From contig NWUY0300105445.1 of the NCBI GenBank assembly GCA_004151065.3, forward strand, positions 1 to 25,360: 25,360 nt of DNA. The letters run 5' to 3'. Below the pieces are notes generated by a model. That model searched no databases. It saw nothing but the letters and a program-made list of their open reading frames with translations, and was not told where the DNA came from. Positions 1 to 9,403 of the stretch are shown here, piece after piece (within the stretch, counting starts at the first letter, position 1; each line of letters opens with the position of its first letter). This DNA is from Larix sibirica (Eukaryota > Streptophyta > Pinopsida > Pinales > Pinaceae). The position numbers and the translations under genes are program-made.

Positions 1-372
1 GTTACCTACAAATAGTCCGAAAATGCTTCATTACGACAACGTGATTCTGTAAAATTATAATAAGATGTATTTATGATTTGTTTTTTTTGTAAGGTTGTAA
101 AATTCTATTAATCGAAAAGAGTTAAAAATACAAGAGTAAATACAGTCTGTGGTGGCCTGAGAGGAATGAGCCACCCCCCAAGGATTTCAAAAGGATCGTA
201 AAGATTCCAATAAAAATTACACAAAAATCCCTACCCTGTGCAGCGAGACCAGGGTAAGCTAGTAGCATTGTCATGTCTATAAAATTCTAAAAACCAGTAG
301 TCTAGTGAACTGTATAACAAACTAAAAAACATATTAAAATAAAGTTATTGGAAAACACATGGAGGAACCTCC
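1..372. other. Non-coding stretch 3' of the 373-1155 pseudogene
   Basis: No coding frame is supported here. Read on the minus strand it lies directly downstream of the stop of the 373-1155 frame, so it is the likely 3' flank or 3' UTR of that element. A C-rich run at 171-180 reads as a G-run on the minus strand and resembles a retrotransposon polypurine tract. No LTR partner is present in the window, so I do not call one. Confidence 0.4.
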
Positions 373-1155
373 TTAACCGGGTGCTAAAGGTGTGTCTGCA
401 TCAGAGGGAGTTTCTTCCAGGATTGGGAAGCCGTAATATTCTTCCTCCTCTGGGTCCTTCGCAGGGATCTTAACGGGTAGTGGGCCGGTCTTCCAACTAG
501 CGGGAGCGTTATCCTCCTAATAATTGCGAACTCTTTTGGTGAGAACAGGGCCAGTGGTGGTGGGAATAGGGAAGGAGAGTTTAACTGGCTCCTTTCCTTT
601 CATATTGACCAGCTCCTTGCCTTTCTGCTTGACCAGCTCCCTGCCTTGCTGGTTGACCATGTTTCCGGATGTCACGCTTGCTTCAGCAGCAGTGGGGGTG
701 ACTCTGTGTGCACTGCTACCCATTCGGAAATCACGATGGAGGTGCCTGGTGGGGGCATATGAATCCCAACTGAAGGTGTTCTCCAGGCTATCGAGCGTGG
801 CTGCCATGTTTGGCAGGGTGGATTTCAAGGTCTGCGTTGCATGCCTGGCTGTAGCCCAATTGGTGAGCATTTCTTCCATAAGCTCTCCCAACATGTTATT
901 AACCAAACAGTATGGATCCCATTGTTTTTCCTGGATCCCAGTGGAGAGACGATCAACCATCAACCGTGCTTCCTAGTTATCGACGAGCAGGTGAACTGGA
1001 ATAGAGACCTTTGCTCCATATCCTTTTTGGGTTTTCCCAACATCCCGTTGTTCATCAGTATTTTTTTTTCCCCCTTGTGCCTTTTGGTCGACCCATGGAA
1101 GCAGACCAGAGGACAATGCAAACGTGAGGAACAAGATGGATAATATCGGTGAGCC
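373..1155 (-). pseudogene. Unrecognised 261-codon frame with two amber stops
   Basis: On the minus strand one frame runs 261 codons from just after a TGA (1156-1158) to a TAA at 373-375, broken only by two TAG codons (one at 517-519, one just upstream of codon 963). Near its start is a hydrophobic stretch (SILFLTFALSSGLLPW). A helical-looking middle follows, then a lysine-rich repeat in which G(K/R)E-L/P-V recurs three times, a proline-rich segment and an acidic tail (PEEEEYYGFP). Base composition is clearly more GC-rich than the rest of the window. I do not recognise the family. The context suggests a retroelement accessory or gag-like protein, but a decayed host gene cannot be excluded. Both stops are TAG followed by G and could have arisen from CAG (Gln) by C-to-T change. 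Confidence 0.45.
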
Positions 1156-1158
1156 TCA

Positions 1159-1774
1159 GTAGCCAGTGGAGCATAGAAGCGGGAGGAGCTCAGGTCGCTT
1201 CCCAACACAGAGAGTTGATAATGGTTATATGCTAGGGCCGAGATGTTATACCTTTCAAAAAATTGGAGTGTCGATCCGTTGACGACCTTAAAGCCACACG
1301 CCAGAGATACATGGGGGTGGTGCATGGAGTTCCAAGCTAGGTTGGATGAGAAAACATCACCGGGGAGGGGCTTAATGATCCCAGCAAGCAGGAATCATTT
1401 CGTTTGTAGGCTCATCCATAGCGTTGCCACGGGTCTGTCTCTCATGCCCAGGTGTCATGTGAGTCGGAGCCCGGGTGTTGCTTCCACCTTTACCACCTGC
1501 ATCTGAAGGTTTTTACATAGTTAAAAATAGTCCTTTCATAAAATTTCACCCCACAAAATATACTTTGGTTTTGTATAATATATCTTCTTTGACTAGGATG
1601 CCTTATCCAATCCCAAGTTTTCATTTATCTTTGAACTTCAATTCTTATTTGATTTGTTTTATCTTGGAAAAAAATATTCACAAATGTTTTGGTGTTCTAT
1701 TGCTTCAAGTTTGTCTTTATTTTCTGAAGTTTTTTGGATATGGTAAACACTTACCCTTTGACCATGTCTTTGGG
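1159..1774. other. Intergenic sequence, no supported gene
   Basis: The first part (to about 1500) shares the higher GC content of the neighbouring pseudogene and may be its decayed upstream half. A competing minus-strand frame at 960-1325 has no recognisable motif. From about 1510 the sequence becomes AT-rich with no convincing coding potential on either strand. It ends at the left target-site duplication of LINE-A. Confidence 0.4.
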
Positions 1775-1785
1775 TGATATTCATT
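1775..1785. repeat. LINE-A target-site duplication, left copy
   Basis: The 11-mer TGATATTCATT here is repeated exactly at 19660-19670. It sits directly against a T-run (a poly-A tail on the minus strand), as expected for the 3' side of a minus-strand LINE. The last two T's are ambiguous with the tail, so the true duplication is 9-11 bp. Confidence 0.75.
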
Positions 1786-2003
1786 TTTTTACAAGAACAG
1801 GTTGATTTTTATATTAATAAAGGGGTTGTTGGAAAACCATGCACCCATAACAATATATAAGAGTTTAAAAAACTATACAATATTGGTCTCCAAAGCTTAT
1901 GCAAAATGATATTGGTTTTTTGAAAGATAAACCTATTGCATGCAAAGCTAAATCATTATTATTATTCTTTTAACTATACTGCCTAATATACTATCTTAGA
2001 AGT
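1786..2003 (-). mobile_element. LINE-A 3' terminal segment and A-tail
   Basis: On the minus strand this 218-bp piece ends in a TTATTAATATAAAAATC-type stretch followed by CTTGTAAAAAAA, the kind of AT-rich end plus short A-tail seen at plant LINE 3' ends. It is separated from the rest of LINE-A by the chromovirus inserted at 2004-12994. The link is inferred from orientation, the flanking 11-bp repeat at 19660 and the total length. Confidence 0.65.
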
Positions 2004-2464
2004 TGTGGTGTACTTAACCCTACAAATTAGAGAAACAACAATATATACAAAGATAAACAATGCCAAAAACATAGGATTATAGTGCAGAATAACTGATCAA
2101 AGGAAATAGACAAGAAAAATGTCATAGAAATAGTTTTTGAATTGTGATATTCAAATATGGAACCAATGTTCACACGCCTCTTAAGGCTGTGTGACATTTC
2201 ACTTGAGTAGAGCTCTAATACAATATTTTTTGGCAAAACAATCCATAGCCTTCTACTTCTTTAAATAGGATTTCAATTTCCAAAACCTTAACTACTTGAC
2301 ATGGTAAAATAAACATATGGGTACCAACGTCTTCGTGGGCCTTAATTAATAGAGAGAACACTTTTACAGTAATTGTTCACTACTAACTACTCAGCCTTAT
2401 TCAAAAGAGATGGTTGTATATATTACTTGACTAACTCCAAGGGGGTTAGGGTAGGACCCTAACA
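2004..2464 (-). repeat. 3' LTR of the chromovirus
   Basis: The 461-bp repeat is homologous along its length to 12513-12994. On the plus strand it starts TGTGGTGTACTTAACC and ends GGACCCTAACA, giving the canonical TG...CA ends. On the minus strand the polypurine tract lies directly upstream. Over the first 61 aligned bases I count about 8 differences from the 5' LTR, so the insertion is old. Confidence 0.9.
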
Positions 2465-2480
2465 TGCCCCCCCTTCAAAA
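2465..2480 (-). promoter_or_regulatory. Polypurine tract of the chromovirus
   Basis: On the minus strand TTTTGAAGGGGGGGCA directly precedes the 3' LTR. It is the expected plus-strand DNA primer site. Just upstream, CTTGAGGACAACG fits the CTTGAGGACAAG-like stretch commonly found before the polypurine tract in plant chromoviruses. Confidence 0.85.
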
Positions 2481-2489
2481 ACAACGTTG

Positions 2490-4870
2490 TCCTCAAGGTT
2501 GAAGGTGAGAAATTTGGTGGAAAATCCCTTCTAGTTCCCATGTGTCATCTTCTAGTTGCATATCGTTCTACTAGATCAATACTTCTTTGATTGGATACTT
2601 ACACAATTAACGTTCCTTGGAATCCAATACCACTTCTGGCTGGAGCTAAATGGAGCCTTCCTCATCGAGTTCTACTAACTTGGTTTGCACTTTACAATTG
2701 GGTCCCACCATTTTTTTGAAGCAATAAATACAAAATATTGGGTGAGTCTTGGAGTGATTGGGAAAATCTAGCTTGTAGGCCACTTGTCCATTTCATTGGA
2801 GTATCTTCTAGGGTCCATAAAATTTTGGAGCAAGTTTTTGGGGGAGCCATTGTTTTTGAGATAAGTTTGTTTATAGGGCTGGAGATAAAGAAACACTTGA
2901 TCACCTACTACAAATTAACACTTTGAGTGATGCTGATCTGCATGTTGTTTCATTCTATTTGGAGCCATAACCAAATTTCCCTTAAGGGTGTGTAGCATAG
3001 CTTCTCGGGTGCGGAGAATGGTGTCCAAAGCATCAACCTTAGAAGTGCCTGGTAAATATGAAACCACTAACAAGGGTTTTTGTCCATACACTCCTTCATA
3101 CATGTCATTTTGGTAGTGCCATGATAAGTAGTATTATACCACCATTTTGCAAGAGGAAGCCATTGTGCCAATTGGTGTGACCTTTCTCACACAAAGCATC
3201 TCAAGTATGTTTCCAAGTACTTATTGATTGCTTCCGTTTGACCACTAGCTTGGGGATGATAGGTTGTGTTGAGTTTCTACTGGGTACCCTAAAGTTTAAA
3301 TTACAACTCCTGCCAAAAGTTGCTTGTGAATGTAGGGTCCCAATTAGATACAATGGAAGTTGGCATACCATGTAGCTTAAAAATATGATCCATTAAGACT
3401 TATGCCACTATTGATGGAGTAAAGGGGTGTGATAAATCACAAAAGTGAGCATATTTGGACAAGGTGATTGGTGACCACCATGACGATTTCTTTATTGCTT
3501 GATTCGGGAAGCCCCGTGATAAAATCCACAGAGATATCAATCCAAATATGGTTTGGAATTGGAAGGGGTTTCAAAGCACCAGGTGACTTCACTATTTTTC
3601 CCATGTGTCTTTGACATGTCACATGCCACTATATAGTTGTGGACGTCTATTTTTATACCTTATCAAATGAATGAGTGCTTGATTAGTTCATAGGTTTTAT
3701 GAAAACCCGAGTGTTTTGTAGTGGATGATGAATGTAACTCCTCTAATATTCGATGTTTTAAGGCTAAATCCAAGTGAGAAAAACACACTCCTTATACCAC
3801 AAGGTATCTTGATTCCAAGTATACTTCGTTGGAGGGTTTGGGTATATATAAGGTTGTTTGATGAGTTTCCTGATGATGTCATTGGCCATCCATTCTTGTT
3901 GTGCTTCTTTGAGCCACCTTGGAACTGATAAGGATAATGAAAAGAGGGAGCCCTCCTCCTCAAATTGTCAAAATAAAGCATACGCCACCACATTTTCCCT
4001 GTGCTTCTTGTACATGATCTCATAATCATACCCCAACATTTTAGTGACCCACTTATGCTACACTGGGGAGGAGAATTGTTGTTCCATGAAATATTTTAGA
4101 TTATGATGGTTAGTCTTGATCTGGAAACATCTACTGATTAAATATGGGAACTATGTCTCAACTACGTGAAGGATGGCCATCATCTCTTTTTCATACCTGA
4201 ACTACTCACATAGATGCTTACTGGTGAAGGATAAAGGGAGTTTGCCGTGCATCAAGATGGCTCTAAGGCTGTGGCCATAGGAATCACATTCTAAGACGAA
4301 AGTCTTATTGAAATCAAGCATTGCTAAAACATGCATAGTTCACATAGCATCATTGTGGGTGGAGAAGGCTTGCGCAACTACATCATTCTAATGGAAGACA
4401 TTCTTTTTTAGCCATGATGTGAGAGGAGCTGCAATTTTACCATAATTTTCACAAACTTTTTGTAGTAGTCATTGAGTCCTAGGAATCCCCAAAAAATCTT
4501 GAAGGTCTTGGGGCGTGGCTAGTTTTGCATAACTTCTAGTTTCTTAGGGCCCACACATACTCCATTTTGACTAACAATATGACCCAAGTATTATACCTCA
4601 GTAACCCCAAAAACACATTTTGAATGTTTCACAAATAATTGGTGATGCTTTAATAATTGTAAGGCACGAGCAACATGCTCAAGGTGGCTTTCACATGTGG
4701 GGTTGTAGGCCAAAATATTATCAAAGAAAACCAAGACAAAATTCTAGAGCAAGGGTCGGAAGATCTTATTCATGAGGCTCTAAAAGGTGGATGGAGCATT
4801 ACAAAGTCCAAAGGGCATGACTAAGAACTCATAATGACACATTATAGAGATGAGGGTTTCAAGGGTCTTG
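2490..4870 (-). pseudogene. pol: Chromovirus pol pseudogene: partial RT, RNase H, integrase, chromodomain
   Basis: Degenerate minus-strand polyprotein readable in shifting frames. RT: HYEFLVMPFGLCNAPSTF near 4790-4845. The YxDD box reads FFDN near 4716-4728 (second Asp lost), and a GFLGLNDYYKKF segment is near 4450-4500. RNase H: FVLECDSYG near 4290-4310, and YEKEMMAILH and SPV-HKWVTKMLGYDYE-like parts down to about 4020. Integrase: CQRHMGK and WIDISVDFITGLP (first Asp kept) near 3500-3620. SNWDPTF near 3330 replaces the usual SDRDP-type motif, so the second catalytic Asp is Asn. GQTEAINK near 3220 keeps the Glu. The integrase C-terminus (NRMKQHADQH) is near 2930, and a chromodomain remnant (IKEVLI**NDMQLEDDTWE) is at about 2535-2600. 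Many stops are present. The first half of RT, protease and gag are absent. Confidence 0.85.
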
Positions 4871-5157
4871 AGGACAAGGTATTTTCAGGTGCTAGAGCTC
4901 TTTGATATACGTGCAAGGTCCAACAATAGTACTTGACCCAATCTCTTAGGGATCCAACTAAGGAGGCTCAATTGTGACCTTAACCATACTATTCAACTAC
5001 CCAAGTATGTGAGAGTAATCTTCTCGAGTGCTATGCTTGGTGCCAATATAACAAGATGGTCGATTGGATTATCTAGAGCTAGTTTCAAGTTACATATGGG
5101 ACTTTCTATATACCCAAAGGTACGTGGAAGTGATATTATGTATGTAGGTGTTGTCTA
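4871..5157 (-). other. Unassigned chromovirus interior upstream of RT remnant
   Basis: This should hold the N-terminal half of RT, but no expected motif (for example the LDLRSGYHQI region) can be read in any minus frame. It joins the leader at 12291-12512 once the inner element is removed. Either it is heavily diverged or it contains the junction of an internal deletion that removed gag, protease and the RT start. Confidence 0.45.
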
Positions 5158-5162
5158 ATGCA
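5158..5162. repeat. Inner element target-site duplication, left (ATGCA)
   Basis: ATGCA directly flanks the left end of the inner LTR element and is repeated exactly at 12286-12290 against its right end. A 5-bp duplication is standard for Ty3/gypsy integrases. Confidence 0.85.
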
Positions 5163-5256
5163 TGTAAGATCCCCTCTTGGTGCTAATATAATTTTTTGGT
5201 GTTGAATGTCGTAGTATTTCTAGGTTGAGACTTTTGTCAAATAGTTTGGCAACAAT

Positions 5257-5268
5257 GCTATGATACCA
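5257..5268 (-). other. Embedded PBS-like motif in 3' LTR
   Basis: On the minus strand this reads TGGTATCATAGC, one base away from the tRNA-iMet primer-site consensus TGGTATCAGAGC. The 5' LTR copy at 10543-10554 matches the 12-mer exactly. Confidence 0.55.
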
Positions 5269-5606
5269 TTGTAGTAGTCCCCTTTATTGATTGCTGATTT
5301 TTTACTGAGTTTATTGCTGTTATGTGGGTTATTTTTGCTTCAGAACTTTTATCAAACAGTTCACTATAGTCCACTGTCTGTGCCCCTTAACTGCTAATAC
5401 GATTTTGTGTGGATTGGTAGTGTGTTTAAGTGTTTCCTTGGTGTAGAGGTTTTGCAAAACAGTTTGCTACGGCATGGTTTCTTAATGCATTTATCATAAA
5501 ACAAGATTACAGTTGTAATAATGACCATAAAAAACTCATGAACAACAGTAACACAAGGAATTCATTTGCGAAATTGAGATAATAGCTTGAACAACCACAC
5601 AATAGG

Positions 5607-5616
5607 ATATATATAT
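5607..5616 (-). promoter_or_regulatory. Candidate TATA box in inner-element 3' LTR
   Basis: ATATATATAT is conserved with its context (GGATATATATATGACCCCC on the plus strand) in both LTRs. Read on the minus strand it would place U3 at about 1.4 kb and R-U5 at about 0.44 kb, a sensible division. The motif is self-complementary and AT-rich, so this is only a candidate. Confidence 0.35.
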
Positions 5617-6418
5617 GACCCCCTTGCAATGAGAAAATGCCTTCTACATCAATTACTGTATTCTACAGTGGTGTACGACCTGTGCAAATGGAGATGAAAA
5701 CCAATCAAAACAGTATGATCTGATAATGAGAGAGTACAACTAGACAATGAGAGAAAATGCTTCCAAGAGGATGTATGGCTCTTTCCAATAGCAAACTCGA
5801 CACAATGTAGAGATGAATATCAACCAATGAACAATACAACCAACCAAGGGTATTAATGCTGCCTAGAATTTATAAGACCCATTTCCAATAGTAAATACCC
5901 ACATAAATATAAGTATAGTGAATGCCCAACAAGAGAATATCTTCCAAATAGAGTGTACAGCATGTCTATTATTGAACATATAGATGGTATGGCCTCAATA
6001 AATGTAGAACAACCAATAATAGAGAAGAATGATTGTTGGTTAATGTGTACATCCTGAGAATGGGTAGAACATCTGCTACAATGATAAGTATGACCTCCTT
6101 GACTTCCTCCACAAGATAGAAATGATGGCCACAGTCTTGCTTAGCTTCCACGATTTACAAATGAAGCCCACGACCTCCAAAATATGCATAAAATCACTAC
6201 AAACTCTTCAAATCTATGAGATACTTGCTTGACACTAGAAAATTGTCTTCTTCAATGAAATCTAATGAGAAATATTGGTGTTTCCTCCTCCGTATTATAT
6301 AGGGTGGATGTGTCTCACCACCGAAACTAATATGCAACAAATGTTTTAGGCCAAACCCAAAGCCACAAGAGCTCTCCAATTTTTTTTGTAAAATGATCAT
6401 GAATGATGAACGAATGAA

Positions 6419-6441
6419 CTCTCTCTCTCTCTCTCTCTCTC
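6419..6441. repeat. (CT)n microsatellite in the 3' LTR
   Basis: Uninterrupted CT dinucleotides, about 11 units. The matching tract in the 5' LTR (11695-11710) has about 8 units, which shows slippage since insertion. Confidence 0.9.
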
Positions 6442-7023
6442 AAAACCTTCTTTGACCCTTTCCCACTCAATTAAATCATTTAAGTGACTTTATAATATAT
6501 TTCTTTAATATTTTCCCAAAGTCCCTTTATAACCCTTTTTAACTCCAAAAATGATTTATTTGATTTTAAAGCATTCCCAGGCACTGAAAGTCATTTTCAT
6601 CATCCCACCATTTAAAGTGTTTCATCCCAATTTCAACGAGTTATAACACTAAGGTGCCCCTTTAAATAATTTAATTAAAATAACGACCTTAGGGAAATTA
6701 ATTAAATATAGCTCAATATTACACCCAAGTTGCGGAAACAGTCGAAATGCATCAGAATAAAAAATTGATTACGCGGGGGTGATACCAATGATGAATGATG
6801 ATATTAAAACCTGACCAGGTGACTTACTATAAATAGATGCTCCCTCCAAGAATCTTGGAGAACACATCAAAGTCAGAAATAACATCTGAAAGTGTCATAT
6901 GCGTCCTCTAGACCATTTGAGCTCACTGGTAACATCAAATAACCCCTTGGACAAGACACCCACCCACCGATAAGGTTAGAGCCAATTGAAATGCAAGAAA
7001 ACCCGAAAATAGAGACATTACAA

Positions 7024-7036
7024 TCCTCCCTTCCCC
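7024..7036 (-). promoter_or_regulatory. Polypurine tract of the inner element
   Basis: On the minus strand GGGGAAGGGAGGA lies one or two bases upstream of the 3' LTR start (TGTAATGTC). It is preceded by CTTGAGGGCAAGCAATCTT, the CTTGAGG-CAAG stretch common before plant Ty3/gypsy polypurine tracts. Confidence 0.88.
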
Positions 7037-8053
7037 AAGATTGCTTGCCCTCAAGCAATGATAGTCAACTAAACCCCAGTGGATCCAAGGGTCCCAAATC
7101 AACTTGTGGAAATATCCACCATGTTGTTGTTGTGCTACTCTGATAAAAACTATTAATTCATAATACTGAGTCTGCGCTCTCCCCTTTGGTAACCCCCAAA
7201 AGTAATCATCATGAAAATCCAAACTGAAATATCTGTAAATGCTGAAATCTATATCATGAAAAGTCTCTTACTGAGGTGCAACAGTGAGGCCCACGTTTGC
7301 AATCTCACTTCCTAACATGATCCCGGGAAACAAGAAATATAATCTGCTCATCCTCCCAAAATAACTCTTAGCATATCTCCTCACAGAGTCATAGAAGTGA
7401 TTCCAATCGATCTCTAACTAGAAGTTGATAAGGAAGATAACATAAATGTCGTCCCTGGAATCATACATCATCACAATACATTCCTGATCATTGAATGATA
7501 ACCCCTCACTGATATGTAATCTCCAGGTGTCAAAAATCCAATTATGAGCACACCAACTCATGCAATCTACTACAATCATCACAATAACGTCTAAAGATAT
7601 ATATATCATCATATTAGACTGATTGCAATAACCATCATTCACCCCAGAGGGAGCTAGAAATAATTGCATAAACTTTGCAAACCCTCCCACACCCTTCTTC
7701 CAATAAACTTGTAAGTACTCAAAGTCCATCTTCCCATAAACTGATGTTTCCATAATCAACGTGAAAATGCAAGGACAATGATTGTCATACAAAATCCCCC
7801 TTGAAGACATAGGGGATGTGAGTGGGGAAATGACCATAAATACTCCTCTAACCAAATTACCACTACCAATCCACACTGACCGAGAATTACTCCACTGTAG
7901 AGCTGGAGGTATTGGCCAAACCAAGTGTATGCTAACGTTCAAGGTCCTATGTAGGTTGATTGTTGAGTGGACAGTTATACCATATTGAAGTTTTGTCCAC
8001 CACTCCAATTTCAAGTTGACATCCCACCATTGAATACTGTACTTGAATCCCAA
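7037..8053 (-). pseudogene. Inner element unknown ORF, C-terminal part (module 2)
   Basis: One minus-strand frame runs from about 8053 to the polypurine tract with only two stops (a TAG after codon 211, near 7418, and a TAA near 7265). The uninterrupted part is 7418-8053. The sequence is Trp- and Tyr-rich. At 7502-7681 it contains a 60-residue module starting FAKFMQLFLAPSG and ending with VVDC...CA...TW.L.I..G, which repeats a module at 8188-8358. After the stops it continues (FHDDYFWGLPKGRAQ) until it ends in HCLRASNLGEGR, the usual peptide read through the 3' end of plant Ty3/gypsy elements. I see no RT, integrase, protease or chromodomain. It is probably the end of one long protein begun at 10401. 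The function is unknown. Confidence 0.55.
7502..7681 (-). repeat. Internal protein-repeat module 2
   Basis: Second copy of the module described at 8188-8358, with three extra residues in its middle. It is uninterrupted here. Confidence 0.5.
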
Positions 8054-8441
8054 ATCTCGTGATTATCACCAGTCATACTCACACATACGTCCTCATGGCT
8101 GCTAGCACAAAATATGACAGCAGTGTTAAGTTTGAAAATTTGATTTATAACCTCCTCGAGAGTGCTTCCACTTTCATATATTGGTGATCCTTTATCAATC
8201 CTCAAGCTCCAAGTGTTATAGGGACAATCTAGTGCACACAAACCTATGCAATCAACTGCAGTCTTCAATGCAAGCTCTGATAATTATGTGTTCAACTTCA
8301 TAGAACAACCGCTATTCATCAAGGACTAAGACAAAAAAATTTGCACCACATCTAAAAATTCTCCTACTTTGTGCAAATTGATAAAACTATGCCATCTCAA
8401 CAAACTAGGAATATGATATTCTTGATCATTGTCTCCATGAA
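8011..8441 (-). pseudogene. Inner element unknown ORF, third part (module 1)
   Basis: A minus-strand frame from about 8441 (GDNDQEYHIPSLLRW) to the stop at 8011 has two internal stops near 8300-8330. The open segment 8011-8268 is part of it. Residues at 8188-8358 form a 57-residue module starting FLDVVQIFL and ending AVDC...CA...TWSLRIDKG. It aligns with module 2 at 7502-7681: shared positions include F, Q, FL, S, N-x-G, VDC, CA, TW, L, I and G. A Cys/Asp-rich tail (FCASSHEDVCVSMTGD) follows. The frame picks up directly where the 279-codon ORF ends and hands over to the 7037-8053 frame, so frameshifts near 8430 and 8030 have broken one protein. Confidence 0.5.
8188..8358 (-). repeat. Internal protein-repeat module 1
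   Basis: This 57-codon unit is a diverged copy of 7502-7681 (60 codons). By eye about 16 of 57 positions are identical, concentrated at the N-terminal FL-S-N-G positions and the C-terminal VDC/CA/TW block. Nucleotide similarity is also visible around the TGCAATC and CTCCA-GTGT segments. Confidence 0.5.
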
Positions 8442-9403
8442 TAATGAACAACATGTCCAAAATTAGGAATCCTCGATGTTTCATTTGGTAAACCTCTCAA
8501 GGAATTGCCTCCTAAGGCGATGAAAAATAGTGGCGTATTCATAAAGCAAGGATTAGCAAACCCATTATGGAATGTCAAACATGTTGTGTACTTTGGATCC
8601 ATCAACACTAACCCATGCCTATCTATGAAATCTTGTGTGTAAACATAAGAAATCCTCTTAACAAAGTCATATGCATGGAACTTATCTATCACCTTATGAT
8701 TATCAAACTCATGCAACGACAATAGACTGCTGTTAAAACTCCTAAAATCGACATTTTCTTCATCCCTTTCATTGGTGTCTTTATAGGTCTCATGCATACT
8801 TTCCTCCAATCTTAGACGCTCATCATTAGTTGCTGATCCATGAAGTGTATCTGCTGATCCATGAAGTGTATCACGCTGAAAACTGCCTTCATTACCCGCT
8901 ATATCATCTAATTCATGGCTGCACTCTGCATCTTCATGCCAAAAATTATCCTCAAGATTCAAGAGTTCATACTCTTGATGTGGTTTCCAACCTCTATCAG
9001 CATACCGAATCTCCCTAGTATGAGGAATGCTGGAAACATTATGCAATTTTTCACTCCTATGGAGTTCATCAATCCCTTCAATTATTTGCTTAGTCTCCAT
9101 AATTCTTGCATTTCTTTCTTGTTCCTTGGGTGTCGCTACAATAGGGATATGATTTTCTGATTTGTATAGTGAAGAGTGAGCCATACTTGATTGTAAGCAA
9201 AGCTCACCAGCCTCTTTTTCCTTGTCTTTAGCATACTTGATAGCAATATCCTTATCCATGAGCAATTATAAGTAATCTGATTTCATCACTTCTAATGTTT
9301 CTTTGATCGTGTGCAATTGTGTAAAATTGAATCCACTTGCAACTCCTTTTTGCCTCCTCAATTTGGTGTTTCCAAATGAGATCTTCAACATATTTATGAG
9401 TGT
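8426..9403 (-). pseudogene. Inner element unknown ORF, second part, with intact 279-codon frame
   Basis: From about 9403 (ENITLINMLKISFGN) a minus-strand frame runs through one TAA (near 9268) into an uninterrupted 279-codon frame (8426-9265), the longest intact ORF in the window. It starts with charged, helix-prone sequence (MDKDIAIKYAKDKEKEA), becomes acidic (ELLNLEDNFWHEDAECSHELDD) and carries a tandem DTLHGSA repeat at 8831-8872. A more hydrophobic part follows (YVYTQDFIDRHGLVLMDP, FFIALGGNSLRGLP). I recognise no domain. The first in-frame ATG is at codon 3 (LLMDKD), but the frame clearly began further upstream, so this is an internal portion of a longer protein rather than a gene with its own start. 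Confidence 0.55.
8831..8872 (-). repeat. 21-bp tandem duplication in the 279-codon frame
   Basis: TGCTGATCCATGAAGTGTAT plus C occurs twice head to tail (8831-8851 and 8852-8872) with no differences. It adds exactly seven codons, giving the peptide DTLHGSA twice, and keeps the frame. Confidence 0.9.

Larger units (their letters stand above)
5163..7022 (-). repeat. 3' LTR of the inner element (1.86 kb)
   Basis: Homologous to 10449-12285 over the whole length with small indels. On the minus strand it begins TGTAATGTCTC and ends GGGGATCTTACA, so the 5-bp terminal inverted repeat TGTAA/TTACA is intact. It contains a (CT)n microsatellite (6419-6441), a PBS-like motif (5257-5268) and a candidate TATA box (5607-5616). 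ORFs called within it (for example 5969-6151 and 6197-6400) are not conserved coding and are disregarded. Confidence 0.9.

Noticed and set aside
960-1325. 121-codon minus-strand ORF overlapping the GC-rich pseudogene
   Set aside because: The alternative frame (to 1155) continues in register with the 148-codon ORF and the acidic C-terminal tail. The 121-codon frame has no motif. It may still be partly real upstream of 1155, but nothing supports it.
1475-1777. Plus-strand ORF whose end resembles a LINE zinc-binding (zf-RVT) segment
   Set aside because: The resemblance is a handful of residues. The sequence across the LINE-A insertion (from 19671) does not continue as a LINE, and LINE-B has its own independent 5' boundary at 19846.
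5969-6400. Short minus-strand ORFs inside the inner 3' LTR
   Set aside because: They are not conserved as open frames in the equivalent part of the other LTR (11240-11690) and have no motif.
6773-6793. Another TGGTATCA 8-mer in the inner LTR (minus strand, followed by CCCCC)
   Set aside because: It matches only eight bases of the primer site and diverges at once, so unlike the 12-mer at 10543-10554 it may be chance.
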